Notes: a model not told the origin generated them from the sequence alone. A DNA stretch of 55,284 bases from Perkinsus marinus ATCC 50983 (GCF_000006405.1 NW_003212397.1:209539-264822), one strand, 5' to 3'; counted from the stretch's first letter, positions 20,341-30,640 are shown. Translations and numbers: made by a program.

Positions 20341-23281
20341 CTACTCCCTCTCCTTTTCCATTTTGTTCGCTATCACCCTGGCCCTAGCATGCCGTTGCGA
20401 ATCAATACGCTCAAGAATTCCACTAACAGTCAACGTAGATTCACCTACCGTAAAAACGTCACCAAATAGAGGAAAGAAAATCCATTTTTACTTAATTTAC
20501 TTTAATGATTACTTTTAATTTCCATCAAAATTCCCATTTCCCGCGGAACTCTATAAGGGTCCATGTTTTTCATAGTTTTCTCTCCAATATCCCGCTCTGT
20601 TCCTTTAACAACAACAGACACTCCCAACTGCAGAATGAGATCCTCAGTTTGAGTAAACGGAGCATCTGCCAAAACCTGAAGTCTAAAAATAACAACCCCG
20701 TTCGCGCACTATGAAGATTTTGCGCATGCGTATGATACTGCCACATCGAAGTGTTAGCCCACGGTTTTCCTATTTTTCATCATGACAGTAATAATATGCC
20801 CTAACATCGTCAAGAAATTCAAAACGACGAAGTTGATTCGATTCAATAAACGATAAACCCGGTGAAAACGGAATATCTACGCCCAAGGTCAAGATAAACG
20901 TTGAGGTCATCCCGCCGGGAATTAATAACGTAGCCGGATTTTTTCTCCCAATATAAATCGTTCATTCGACTTCTGTTCACAATAACAACGTTATTACATC
21001 GTCAACATATTTACATCCCAGGACGCTCAGAACGCGCTCCTTAAGATTCATACAGGGGTACCTGATAGAGCCAATACCAGGTCACACTTCGAATGTTACA
21101 ACTACCACTTACACTCCTCCTTTTATTTTGTTAACCACAACATCAGAATGGACACCGACAATCAAATAATCACCGAGCTCACGGGCTTTCTTCAAAGTAG
21201 AAATATGACCTGAAACAAAAAATTTCAAATTTTTCCAGAAAAAATATTATTTTCCCTCACCTGCATGGAACATGTCGAAAGCGCCGTCAATATACACAAC
21301 TCTCTGTCCAGGCTTCTGGGCTTCCACTCGAGCCGAAAAACAAGACACCAGCCTCTCTGTAGGGAAAAACCGCGAGCCCGAGCTCACTGATGGTTCCTGA
21401 TTCGCGCACTGTGAAGATTTTGCGCACGCGTATGATACTACCATGTCGAGCTGCAAAGTAGCGCTAGATGCCCGTTTCCTGCCCACAACTTTCCCATCGT
21501 CCTCGTCCTCATTCAAACTGATATGATGACTCGTAGCAAGGATCATCGCTCTACCCACGATATCACTGGTGCCTACAAGTGGGTAACCGAAAGGTCCCCG
21601 GATCGAACCCCACACCCGACACCATAACCCTGTTATTATTACTGACTCCCTCAGTTCTCGGAATACTCTTGTATTTTCCAGCCGCTTTAGCGCTCGCATA
21701 CACATCCTTACCATCTACGAGGCACGGGTCATCTCCATGAATTATATAATCAATTTTATACTCATCGAATAATACCTATGATAACCGATGACCACAACAA
21801 GGGCAGATAATATCCTCACATTCTGAATGTACTCGGGCGTCATAATGTACGGACTTTTTGGTATCACTTCATCTACCCACACACAAGCTCTCACAGCTTC
21901 ACCTAACATCACAAGTAGCTCTCCAAATTCATACCGTAAAAGGCTCACATCGTTCGTCGTCGGTAAGAACCGGCGCGGTTCCTTTACATTCTGCTATAGT
22001 CTCACTAGAGTTAACTCCTACAATAAGGCAGTCTCCCAAACCTCGAGCCTGACATATAACAACTCCATAACGGCCAAGTGGAATATACTCTCTACTATGT
22101 GCAGTAGAAATTGTATGAAAATCCCAGGAAACACCGTTTAAGGTGAAGTGACGTAGTACTTCATATAAACTATAGGACATGCATGATTCCACGATCGATG
22201 ACACAATTGTTTTCCGCGTAGTGAATTGCAATACTGTTTTTCATATCACTAGGGTGAAACTCCATTGAAGCGAAGTACCAATCTTGTCTTATACTATGTA
22301 CTATACATATTAGTACATATTACTGTATATATTCCCTCTCCTACTAGGACTGGTACTATGCATCAATACAACCAGTAGATCTCAACCGTGGAAAACATAA
22401 AATTTCAGTACATGCTAATTTTCGCTATTATAAACTACAGAGTTTCTTTCTCTTTGCTGTACGCTCTATTGAGATTCAGGACGAGCGGCTGTGGCAAATA
22501 TCCGTCTTAAAATCACGCCTCCAACCACAACCGTGTCGTTCTGTAGTAGCCGCATAGCAGACGAGAAATTCACCCAATGTATTCAACAATTCATGACATA
22601 TCGTGGTTCCGATAGTGAGCAAAAACCATATGAGCTGCGAGATCCATGCTAGGAAATACTCCCTGCTTCAAAATATGCACATGGTCAACTACACATGTGT
22701 TGGTGATGACAATATAGAAATTTTTCGGGGAAAATTCTCATTGGTATCCCTAAACTCATATTCAAAACCTGCTGAGGTCAGCAGGTGAGGAAGGCAAACA
22801 CATACTGCTTACAATTCTGAATGCATTCATATGTCCATAATGCATGAGGTCGAAGGCGCCATCCATGAACACTCTAACTGGCCTGTGATGGTCCTCAGGA
22901 GTAGACGGCTCCTTCTCTTTTTCAGTGGAGTGGGCGTAACCCGGTATCTCCCGCTGAGATAAGTGACAATAAACCTTCTTCCCTAGTAGCGTCATTCACC
23001 TCCAATTCCTTCTGCAACTCAGCCACCTTGCCCCTGAGACGATCAATGTACAGTTTGGTCCGATACCTAAGTTGAGTTTATGCAACCGACACGTGTTCAA
23101 TTATTTTCCTTCTATGGCGATTCAAGTCGATACTCCGCGCATTAGCATAATGAACATCTCGTCTATGGGAAAAAGGGCAGCACTTCCCGTAAAATTACGA
23201 AGCATAAAGTGCCGCCACCCCAACGAGTGCACCAACGCCCAGGTAGAGTCGTTGTGAAGTCAGATCAGTACGGAGTGACAT
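20341..23281 (-). CDS. CTP:phosphoethanolamine cytidylyltransferase with N-terminal membrane anchor
   Basis: Eleven exons: 23199-23281, 23000-23066, 22813-22953, 21949-22048, 21820-21902, 21643-21775, 21261-21572, 21113-21209, 20998-21061, 20513-20675 and 20341-20444. Total 1347 nt, 448 aa, all phases consistent. It makes CDP-ethanolamine in the Kennedy pathway. Both nucleotidyltransferase repeats are present: VFMDGAFDLMHYGHMNAFR (HxGH = HYGH) and VVYIDGAFDMFHAGH across an intron. Also seen are VRACVWVDEVIP, YKIDYIIHGDDPCLVDGKDV, RTEGVSTSDIVGR, YPCMNLKERVLSVLGCKYVD and DPYRVPREMGILMEI. The first exon (LYLGVGALVGVAALYAS) is a membrane helix followed by a short coiled coil (KLYIDRLRGKVAELQKELE), as in the anchored plant enzyme. 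Introns are 44-132 bp except intron 3 (764 bp, with R1 and R2 repeats) and intron 9 (322 bp). The start ATG is the first in frame before the helix. Confidence 0.93.
20703..20752 (-). repeat. Copy of an exon 7 segment inside intron 9 of the same gene
   Basis: About 50 bp matching 21403-21452 in exon 7 of the cytidylyltransferase with roughly six differences. The shared blocks are TGAAGATTTTGCGCA and GCGTATGATACT. The exonic copy encodes VVSYACAKSSQCAN; the intronic one reads AVSYACAKSS and then a stop in the same frame. A 50-codon open reading (GVDIPFSPGLSFIESNQLR) precedes it in the intron. Confidence 0.75.
22140..22270 (+). repeat. Dispersed repeat R2, diverged copy
   Basis: In intron 3 of the cytidylyltransferase; ends TTTTTCATATCACTAGGGTG followed by AAACTCCATTGAAG, matching the R2 copy at 2170-2310. 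Confidence 0.6.
22660..22800 (+). repeat. Dispersed repeat R1
   Basis: In intron 3 of the cytidylyltransferase, starting 12 bp from the donor at 22812. Contains ATATGCACATGGTCAACTAC, GTGTTGGTGATGACAATAT and GAAATTTTTCGGGG in order. Confidence 0.8.
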
Positions 23282-24007
23282 TCCGGAAAAATACTGTGAG
23301 TGATTTTCACAATTCGCACATACGTTTAATCGGTTTGGAAATTCAGATTTATGAAGGGTCATGTTCAATGTACAGGTGGAGTATTGAGATCCTCAATTCA
23401 CTTTGTGGAGCCCCACCACACAAAGATGGAGGAGTTTCACTCGCACTTGGAAGATTCCCCGCGTATCTCTGATGGTAGCACATGTCACATGCATTGTTAT
23501 TCCGAGGTACGAGATAGACGGCGTGATAGACGTGTAACGGGATACCATAACTCTGTGAACTCATCCTTTCTAACATATTGAGTTCCATCCCATATTTCTA
23601 GGGCAGCTGGTTGAGAGGGAGTTTCCCAGTCGCGCTTAGGGGCGAAGCGAGGAAGCTCCCACGAAGCCATGTCATGTCGCGCGCCGCTGGCAACATTTCC
23701 GGACATGCAATTTGATACTCCCCGTCTCTCAACTCCTCGTTGAGTGACGACGACGATCTATATCATTTTTCTAAGGAGAGTGTAAGAATTCTAAGGAATA
23801 CTTTTCGCTCGCCCTCTGCGTTTTTCTAAGGGGAGTTCGGCAATGTCCAAGGGAGTTCCGTTTTTCCCCTAAGGAAACCCCTCAGCTCTCACACTGTCCA
23901 CTCTTCGGGTTTTGGGTGATGGTCGCCCGAAGGGCGACCTGAGTCGGGTTTCGGGTTCACGGAGGTTACGCTCTTGCCTTGCGATTGGCTTTTTTTTCTG
24001 AGGCCTT

Positions 24008-24127
24008 GGATAACAGCTCTCACCCGGATAACAGCTCTCACCCGGACAACAGCTCTCACCCGGATAACAGCTCTCACCCGGATAACAGCTCTCACCCGGA
24101 TCACAGCTCTCACCCGGATAACAGCTC
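24008..24127. repeat. 18-bp minisatellite
   Basis: About 6.6 units of GATAACAGCTCTCACCCG with single substitutions. All six frames stay open, which explains the apparent GESCYP or DNSSHP repeat peptides; I do not regard them as protein. Confidence 0.9.
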
Positions 24128-24382
24128 CCCAAGGTTCTTTTGCGGTCCGGCCTATCCCCGATAAGTGTTACACTCGCTGACTGTAACACTACAACTCGTG
24201 ATGCTCTCATACCCCCTCCCCCTTCCACTTAGCAAAAACTGGTCTAACTCTCAACGCGACTCTCTTAAGTCTGGGGCTATTGATGCATCGTTCTACGTAT
24301 GCTAAGGATGCCCGTATCCAAATAAATCGGCGAGTAAGCCGACAGTGTGTTGAAGACGGGACTTCTTTCCCGCACATTTGGT

Positions 24383-24410
24383 AAATTAAGCTGTAATCAC
24401 AGCTTAATTT
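24383..24410. repeat. Perfect hairpin
   Basis: Arms AAATTAAGCTGT and ACAGCTTAATTT (12 bp) around the loop AATC, inside the DNA element. Confidence 0.85.
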
Positions 24411-25116
24411 TTCCTCACTTTTTCCTTAATTTTTCAATACAACACTTGTAGACCTTGTATACTCCCGTCTCAGTGCTTTTGCTTGTGTAAGCCTCCTGCA
24501 GCCGGGTGTCGAAGAGTGTTTGGAGTCGAGACTTCAGCTCTTTAGGCCATCTACCTCCGCCCTCAAATGGTAGACTCAGCCGTGTGAGAACCAGCCCATA
24601 ATACGGCCCCGGCGCCATTAAATTGGAAATCACCCTTAAAGAGAATTTCAACTTCATCTGCTTCAGCTTCAACCCTGCCTCCCCTAATTGAAGTTTACTT
24701 GCGCAACTGGGCTGCCGCTGATGACTCGGCCCCACATCGAGTCATATCACACAACACATTGTGTAGTCTACACAGTGCAGATTGCATAGAGGCTTTGTTG
24801 TAGAGCTACGTTTGGATAAGCTTGCACCTCCTGTAAAAGCCGTGCCGCCCTACCTGAGGTGTGACGCGACCATCCTTAGACTTTGCAGACCTCCTTAGAA
24901 ATCTTCGCGTTATCCTTAGATTTTTCCGGCTTCCTTAGGAAATGCAGACCTCTTAGAAAACTTACACTCTCCTTAGATTTTTGCTGTTCACCTGACGACG
25001 ACGATCCCACAGCTGAAAAGCGCACAAGACGGCACATTTTCTAGCGAAGCGAAGCTTTGAACGTGCGTGAAATCTCGTGTCGCGTCTCAGACATTCCTAT
25101 TTTTACGCAGTTTGTG

Positions 25117-26496
25117 ATGTTTTTTCAGCCACTATCCTCATCTGAGAAGCCTCGCGTGCTGATCATTGGTGGCGGCTTCGGTGGTATGTGTGCTATCGAA
25201 CAACTGTGCAGTGAGTTCGACGTCACTCTTGTTGATGCCAAGGAGTATTTCGAGTTCACTCCGGGCGTGTTGCAGGCATATGGTCAGCCTAACTATCATA
25301 CCAATCTCTCCTTCAACTATGGTCCCGTGATCGAGGAGAAGCTCGGTGGGAAATTCATCTTTGGTGAAGTGAAGTTTCTTGATGAGGCCCGCAAAGTTGC
25401 CAGAGTAAAACCTATCTGGTGCAGGGAGGTCGACGTTGCTTTCGACTACTGCATTGTGGCAACTGGGTGTAAATTTGGTCTCACTTCTAAGTGGGGTGAG
25501 ACGCCGTGGGATGCTACCTCCCTTGAGGACGCTCGTAAGGAGAGCCAATGGCCTCAGTTCGACGAACGCTATTTGGCTGGTAGACGAGCTCATATTTCTA
25601 ATGAGCACGATAAGCTCACTGAACTCAATAATAAAGGAGGCGTAGTTGTGGTCGTCGGTGGAGGTCTTGTTGGCATTGAGTGGGTTACTGAGATGGCCCA
25701 CTACTACCCTAATCTCCAGCTGCACGTGGTTGATGCTGGTCCTACTATTCTACGCAATCTACCCGATGCGGCTCGGTCTTACTGTGAGGCCGCGTTAAAG
25801 CAGCTCGGCATTGAAATACACATTGCCCATTATACTCAAGAACCCGACTTCTACCACAAGCTCGGGCTGAAGAGAGATCCTGATTGTGTGTACGAGTGTA
25901 TGGGCGTCAAAGCAGGTAACTATTTTATGCCTAAATGTACTTTAACAAGTTTCAACCCTTGTAAACCCGACTGTCTCGAGACCGATCGTAAAAGACTCGG
26001 CCCAGGTGGCGGTGGCTGGATAAGAGTTAATAAAAAGCTCCAGGTTCTCAGGGTCGAATCTGATGGTTCTGAGGTCCCCTTTGGTGATGGCTCTGTATTT
26101 GCAGTCGGGGATTGCAACCTTTGTTCGGAGCTTCCTATGATTCCGAAGCTCTGTTTTCCTACAGAACAACAGGCGTATAATGCCTCTCATAATGTTCGTG
26201 TAGCAGCTGGGTTCACTAAGAGCTGGCGTGAGTCTCTTTTTGGTTATCCTGGTGAGCTGGTAGATACCTGGACTCCCTGGGGTGCTGGTTTTTATGCAGT
26301 GTCTCTCGGTCCTTATGATGGGTGTTTTGTACTGGGGGCAGTAGCTGGCGCTCATCCAGGCTATATGGCGCTCTGGGGGCGACCAGTTGTTCTTCAGAAG
26401 AAGATGATTGAAATGACAAAAGTTGATGAGTATAGGCGCGGCGTCGTTGGCCGTAGCATCTGGTATATGGTGCATCGTGTGCCCCTCATAAATTGA
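25117..26496 (+). CDS. FAD/NAD(P)-dependent oxidoreductase (type II NADH dehydrogenase / AIFM2-like), copy 1
   Basis: Intronless, 459 aa from ATG 25117; the reading is open 60 bp upstream, but the first ATG is here. Two Rossmann folds: RVLIIGGGFGGMCAIEQL (residues about 13-30, FAD) and VVVVVGGGLVGIEWVTEM (about 175-192, NAD(P)H). The C-terminal FAD motif is SVFAVGDCNLC. This is the pyr_redox_2 arrangement of NDH-2, AIF and FSP1 proteins, which pass electrons from NAD(P)H to a quinone or similar acceptor. No organelle-targeting peptide or C-terminal membrane helix is obvious. It is followed 141 bp later by a paralog on the same strand with about half of the positions identical. The absence of introns contrasts with most neighbours. 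Confidence 0.85.
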   Translation: MFFQPLSSSEKPRVLIIGGGFGGMCAIEQLCSEFDVTLVDAKEYFEFTPGVLQAYGQPNYHTNLSFNYGPVIEEKLGGKFIFGEVKFLDEARKVARVKPIWCREVDVAFDYCIVATGCKFGLTSKWGETPWDATSLEDARKESQWPQFDERYLAGRRAHISNEHDKLTELNNKGGVVVVVGGGLVGIEWVTEMAHYYPNLQLHVVDAGPTILRNLPDAARSYCEAALKQLGIEIHIAHYTQEPDFYHKLGLKRDPDCVYECMGVKAGNYFMPKCTLTSFNPCKPDCLETDRKRLGPGGGGWIRVNKKLQVLRVESDGSEVPFGDGSVFAVGDCNLCSELPMIPKLCFPTEQQAYNASHNVRVAAGFTKSWRESLFGYPGELVDTWTPWGAGFYAVSLGPYDGCFVLGAVAGAHPGYMALWGRPVVLQKKMIEMTKVDEYRRGVVGRSIWYMVHRVPLIN

Positions 26497-26637
26497 GTCA
26501 TCTTAGTCTTCTTTACGTGTCTTAAATTTCGACAATCTTATCTACTGCTCCTTTTCTGTATTGCCGGAGAGTAAGTCAAATGTTGAGTTCCCCTCCTCTC
26601 TTGGTTGTGAAAGTCTTCAGTCCGTTTTTGTTAAGGT

Positions 26638-28011
26638 ATGCTCGAAAAACGCAGAGTTCTCATCGTCGGTGGTGGTTTCAGTGGCCTGTTTGCGGCTTCT
26701 GAGTTGGCCTCTCGTTTTGAGGTCACTCTCGTTGATGCCAAGGAGTATTTTGAATATACTCCTGGCGTTCTGCGAGCATTTGTTCACCCTGGCCATCACT
26801 ACAGTCTCACATTCATTTACTCCTCGGTCTTGGAGGGGAAGATGGGTTGCAAGTTCATTTTTGGCGAAGTGAAGACGATCAACGGCCTTCACAAGTACGC
26901 CTCAGTGAAGCCGATGTTCTCTTGCAGCACGCAAGAAGTCTATTTTGACTACTGCATTATAGCGTCAGGTTGCAATTTTGGTGTCATGAACAAGTGGGGC
27001 GCGTCCTTGTGGTTTCCAACTATTCACGAGGATGCACGCGAAGAGTCCCATTGGAAGCATCTGGATGAGCGCTTCCTCTCGGGCCGTAGACTTCACATCG
27101 TGGAGGAACATGAGAAACTGAAAGAGCTTAACGAGCGCAGTGGCAGTGTCCTGGTCGTGGGTGGTGGCTTCATCGGCGTTGAATGGGTTACTGAACTACA
27201 ACACTATTTTCCTAACCTCAAGCTCCACATAGTAGACTCCGGACCGAAATGTTTGGGTCCCCTTCCAGAACGTGCGGCCGAGTACTGTGAGGCTTATATG
27301 AGGGATAGAGGCATCAAGATATCCTATGGTCGTTACAAGGATGACCCCGCTTTCTACAGACAAATCGGCATGGAGAATCAGCCTGACAGTACTTTCGTTT
27401 GTATTGGCGTAAAAGCATCGAATTATTTCATGCCACCAAATACGCTCACATCCTACAACCCTGACGCTCCAGATAAGATTGAAAAAGACCCCAAAAAATG
27501 TGGTCCATGTGGCGGTGGATGGATCAGAGTCAATAAGAAACTGCAAGTTCTACAGATGAACGACGACCATCGACTCTCTCCCTTCGGCGGAGGGTGTATC
27601 TTCGCGGTTGGTGACTGTAACCTGTGCCCTGACCTTCCACCTATTCCCAAGATCTCTTATCCCGCAGAAGAGCAAGCGTCGCATGCCTGTTGTAACATAC
27701 GCATTCTCGATAGTCTCGAGCACAAGGGCGCTTCGGTCACTCGCTATTGTGGTCTCTCTCGTTTTTCTGATCTTCGAGACACATGGAAGCCTAAGGGCGC
27801 TGGCACTTTCGCTACCTCTCTCGGCCCAAGTGATGCCTGTCTTGTCATGGGCGCCAGTGAGAAGGGCAAAGGCAAGATAGTGCTGAGTGGAAGACCTTCG
27901 GCAGCTTTGAAGGACTTCATCGAGTACTCCAAGGTCAAAGAGTGCAAGTCTTCATGGCTTGGCAAATTTGCTTGGCATTTTGTACACAGAACTCCCTTCG
28001 TCAACTATTGA
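26638..28011 (+). CDS. FAD/NAD(P)-dependent oxidoreductase (type II NADH dehydrogenase / AIFM2-like), copy 2
   Basis: Intronless, 457 aa, tandem paralog of the gene at 25117. FAD site RRVLIVGGGFSGLFAASEL (residues 5-23), shared VTLVDAKEYFEYTPGVLRAF, NAD(P) site SVLVVGGGFIGVEWVTEL, and C-terminal CIFAVGDCNLC. Long shared blocks such as GGGWIRVNKKLQVL and KASNYFMP show a fairly old duplication, with all cofactor motifs intact in both copies. The pair may be co-expressed, but no promoter was recognised between them. Substrate unknown. Confidence 0.85.
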   Translation: MLEKRRVLIVGGGFSGLFAASELASRFEVTLVDAKEYFEYTPGVLRAFVHPGHHYSLTFIYSSVLEGKMGCKFIFGEVKTINGLHKYASVKPMFSCSTQEVYFDYCIIASGCNFGVMNKWGASLWFPTIHEDAREESHWKHLDERFLSGRRLHIVEEHEKLKELNERSGSVLVVGGGFIGVEWVTELQHYFPNLKLHIVDSGPKCLGPLPERAAEYCEAYMRDRGIKISYGRYKDDPAFYRQIGMENQPDSTFVCIGVKASNYFMPPNTLTSYNPDAPDKIEKDPKKCGPCGGGWIRVNKKLQVLQMNDDHRLSPFGGGCIFAVGDCNLCPDLPPIPKISYPAEEQASHACCNIRILDSLEHKGASVTRYCGLSRFSDLRDTWKPKGAGTFATSLGPSDACLVMGASEKGKGKIVLSGRPSAALKDFIEYSKVKECKSSWLGKFAWHFVHRTPFVNY

Positions 28012-28480
28012 TTGACATTCCAACTTTTTTAATGCCACTGTTGTCTGAACTTGGTCCAGGCTATGATGTTATCCAAAGCGGATCAATGCTCGAAGTTGAG
28101 TCTCGTTTAATATCGATTATTCCAGATGAGATGACTTGGATTGAATACTAAATACATGACTGAATACGACAGCATTCGAACATGTACCGCAGCGCTGTCG
28201 AGATGTTTCATAACCGATGGACATGTGTGACCGACAGCCTGATCAACCGATAACTCGGTGGACACGGGGCTTTTGAAGCCACGATATATCACTGCTTAAA
28301 TCATTAGTTGATATTTTACGAGGGCCATCCTCCGAGTGATACTCGCCTTCAACGGCTACATCTGTCATCCGAACTGGCTCAAATTCTCTTCACAAGTTCT
28401 TAGAGGCATACACCGAGTTGGAGTCTCCGTCGGCGGTTGAGGGAGCGAAGGATCTCGATGACTGATATCATGCAAGCTCA
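28012..28480. other. Intergenic, nothing recognised
   Basis: Short ORFs only, at the transition from the oxidoreductase pair to the palindrome-rich island. Confidence 0.5.
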
Positions 28481-29129
28481 TCATCACAACCGCGTGGTTG
28501 GACCACCAAGTGGTCACAGAGCGTGAGGGTGACGGAAGCGACTTTCTCCTCACCCCTCTTGGCCATGAGTCCCTTCCATCGGAGGCGCGGCTCGAGACTC
28601 TCGAGCCAAGAACGCTATTGTCACTGTTAGCGCCAAGAGGCCCAGCAATCAGTGCCACTGATTCAGTGGGAAGAAATCAAGGTGATCCTCGAGGGCTCCA
28701 GCCTACTCAGTTGGCTCCGGGTCATCCGGATCAGCTCCTCAAATGAGTGCTATTTATTAGCAATAATACATATAACCAGAAGGGCTCATAATATTAGAAA
28801 ATAATAATAGAAAAAACGTTAGATTATAAAAGGAGTTTCCAGACTCCTTGCAGACTGTCGGGCAGTCACTGTCCTGTCGTGATCAGAAAACGGTGTTCAG
28901 AACACGTCGGGCAGAATCTCGAGCTAGACTAGCTGAGCTAGTCTAGCTCGTGTTATCAACCAACACAAATGCGAAATATGTATCGGCGATCGACAGCCAT
29001 TCGGGGTTCGTTGCAATTCGCACAACACTGAATACGCCTATCGCCTCAGATGTCACTGACATCATGTCAGTAATTTGCTCTCATCATTGGCGTCACGACT
29101 TCTCATAATGGGGAGTCAGCACACGTCGG

Positions 29130-29650
29130 TCGAGCTCCATAGCATCACTGCTGGAGACATGGGACACCGTTCACTTGACCACATCAAGGGGTAGTTCGTT
29201 CTGCAATGGAAAGATGGAAAGACTCCATCATTTCGTGAACGAATACTTGCGAACCCACAATAATGGTGAGGGAACGACGTATACGCGTTTCTCCGAGTTG
29301 TCTCGCAAAGCGGTGAGATTGTGGAGCATTACGAGAAGTAAAGAGAGTAGCCCACATGGGATGATATTCCGCTTCCAGACGGATCCTGGAACGCATGCGC
29401 CTCGTGAATGCAGGGCCGATTACGAGTATGTCCGACAATGTTTGGTTCCGTACACAGCCCCGAAGCTTTCTGGCTCACCGCGAGTCCTATATCACCCTCC
29501 AATTCAAGGTGGCAACCTGGAAAGGTGTTGGATAGCTACCGTTGTGCCAGTTTAGCTAAGTGTTGTATTCATATGTTGCTCTGTGTGATACTGGTGAGAC
29601 TCCTAGCTTTGTCCCTATTTGCGACTAGTCTTTATCTCCCATCTACTGCA
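29130..29650 (+). mobile_element. LTR-retrotransposon fossil (integrase-like and protease-like pieces)
   Basis: The plus strand carries an integrase-core ending: NGKMERLHHFVNEYLRTHNN followed by a tryptophan-containing helix and SPHGMIFRF. This is the NGxxER...SPxxxxF pattern of Ty3/Gypsy and BEL integrases. Just downstream a short CDTGETPSFVP piece resembles a retropepsin active site. The element is fragmentary and broken; no LTRs were recognised. Age cannot be judged from a single copy. Confidence 0.5.
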
Positions 29651-29825
29651 ACTATTCATTCCACCGACGTTAGACTACTCCCACTATCGCCCAATGCATC
29701 CTCGTCGTCAAAAAGGTCGAAGTAGTGGAAGTTGACAAGATTCCTGTTGAGAAGCTAGTAGCTACTCCGCTATCTGAAAGAGGAGGGCATGTGCTGCCAC
29801 ATCGTGGCAATGCTTGCTTGCACAC

Positions 29826-29880
29826 GTGCCAGAAGATGTGCGACACAGCAGAATCTGCTGTGTCGCACACCTTCTAGCAC
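29826..29880. repeat. 26-bp-arm hairpin
   Basis: Near-perfect inverted repeat: the inner 15 bp of each arm (TGTGCGACACAGCAG and complement) are exact, and the outer part differs at two positions. The loop is 3 nt. The strongest hairpin in the window. Confidence 0.9.
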
Positions 29881-30345
29881 GATTTCTCCTGGGCAGATCT
29901 CACTCATCCCGAATCGATCGAAGCTGCTCGTCCTCAAAGTTACAAACATTATTTACAATCATGGATTGTTGGTTGCCTTCAGTCGGGAACACGAGAACGA
30001 TATTCTTGAAGTTGAGTATCTACAAGCTACCACAAGTTCTACAAATGCCCCCATTGGGGATACAGAGCTGGTTGTGCGCAATCTTGTTCATTCGTAGCGT
30101 TCCACGTGAAGTAGGCGAGTTGATCGATCTTGGTAGAACAGATGGACTCCGGAATGAAAAGGACTTCTGAGATCTCTTCTTTGGATAGTATTAATATTGA
30201 ACTTCGATAGCATTTAGTCCCGATGCTAATGTTGGTTTGTTCACCAGTGGTGATTGACTAGATCAAGAAAGCGCTACACTGAGTGTTGCATAGTGCACTC
30301 CTATCATTTCTTCAGTTGAAGCAGACCAGTTCGAGTCTCAAGCAC

Positions 30346-30445
30346 NNNNNNNNNNNNNNNNNNNNNNNNNNNNNNNNNNNNNNNNNNNNNNNNNNNNNNN
30401 NNNNNNNNNNNNNNNNNNNNNNNNNNNNNNNNNNNNNNNNNNNNN
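30346..30445. other. Assembly gap (100 N)
   Basis: Exactly 100 N, a conventional placeholder of unknown true length. Translations across it are artefacts. Confidence 0.99.
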
Positions 30446-30640
30446 GAGAAGATAGAGCGTTCTTGTTGAAGGGGTAGATGTTCAGTATGTGAGAATGTAG
30501 AACCTTCTTCTTGAGGCTCTAGATGACCAGTACGTGAGAATGTAGAACTCTCTTCGTGGGGAGGTAGATGACCTTCGCAGGAATGTATAGGCCTTTCATG
30601 TTGCGAATGTAGCTGTACATTGTGTGAAGGTGTAGACTGT
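30446..30640 (-). repeat. 45-bp minisatellite running into the assembly gap
   Basis: At least four degenerate 45-bp units, readable on minus as 15-residue repeats (STFSHTEHLPLQQER, STFSRTGHLEPQEEG, PIHSCEGHLPPHEES, STPSHNVQLHSQHER). The array enters the gap, which it probably caused. The minus ORF continues to a Met at 30858 and could be part of a repeat-containing protein, but no function is suggested. Confidence 0.7.

Larger units (their letters stand above)
23771..24976. mobile_element. Non-autonomous DNA transposon-like element with CTAAGGA subterminal repeats
   Basis: Perfect 16-bp inverted ends CTAAGGAGAGTGTAAG at 23771-23786 and its complement at 24961-24976. Inside both ends the heptamer CTAAGGA or close variants recurs several times in matching orientation (23791-23870; 24865-24960), as expected for clustered transposase-binding sites. 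The interior has an 18-bp minisatellite and a perfect 12-bp-arm hairpin. The 14-mer TGACGACGACGATC lies outside both ends (23745-23758, 24993-25006), but too far out for a clean target-site duplication. A 106-codon ORF (24415-24735, minus) has no transposase motif. Superfamily unclear. Confidence 0.55.

Noticed and set aside
23869-24228. Apparent GESCYP / DNSSHP repeat proteins
   Set aside because: An 18-bp minisatellite keeps all frames open; it lies inside a DNA element and has no gene structure around it.
23745-25006. TGACGACGACGATC as the target-site duplication of the CTAAGGA element
   Set aside because: It sits 12-16 bp outside the inverted ends, and the sequence between does not pair, so the link is unproven.
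25138-25725. 195-codon minus ORF
   Set aside because: Antisense shadow of the intronless oxidoreductase gene.
30283-30477. ORFs crossing the N gap
   Set aside because: Their length comes from undetermined bases.
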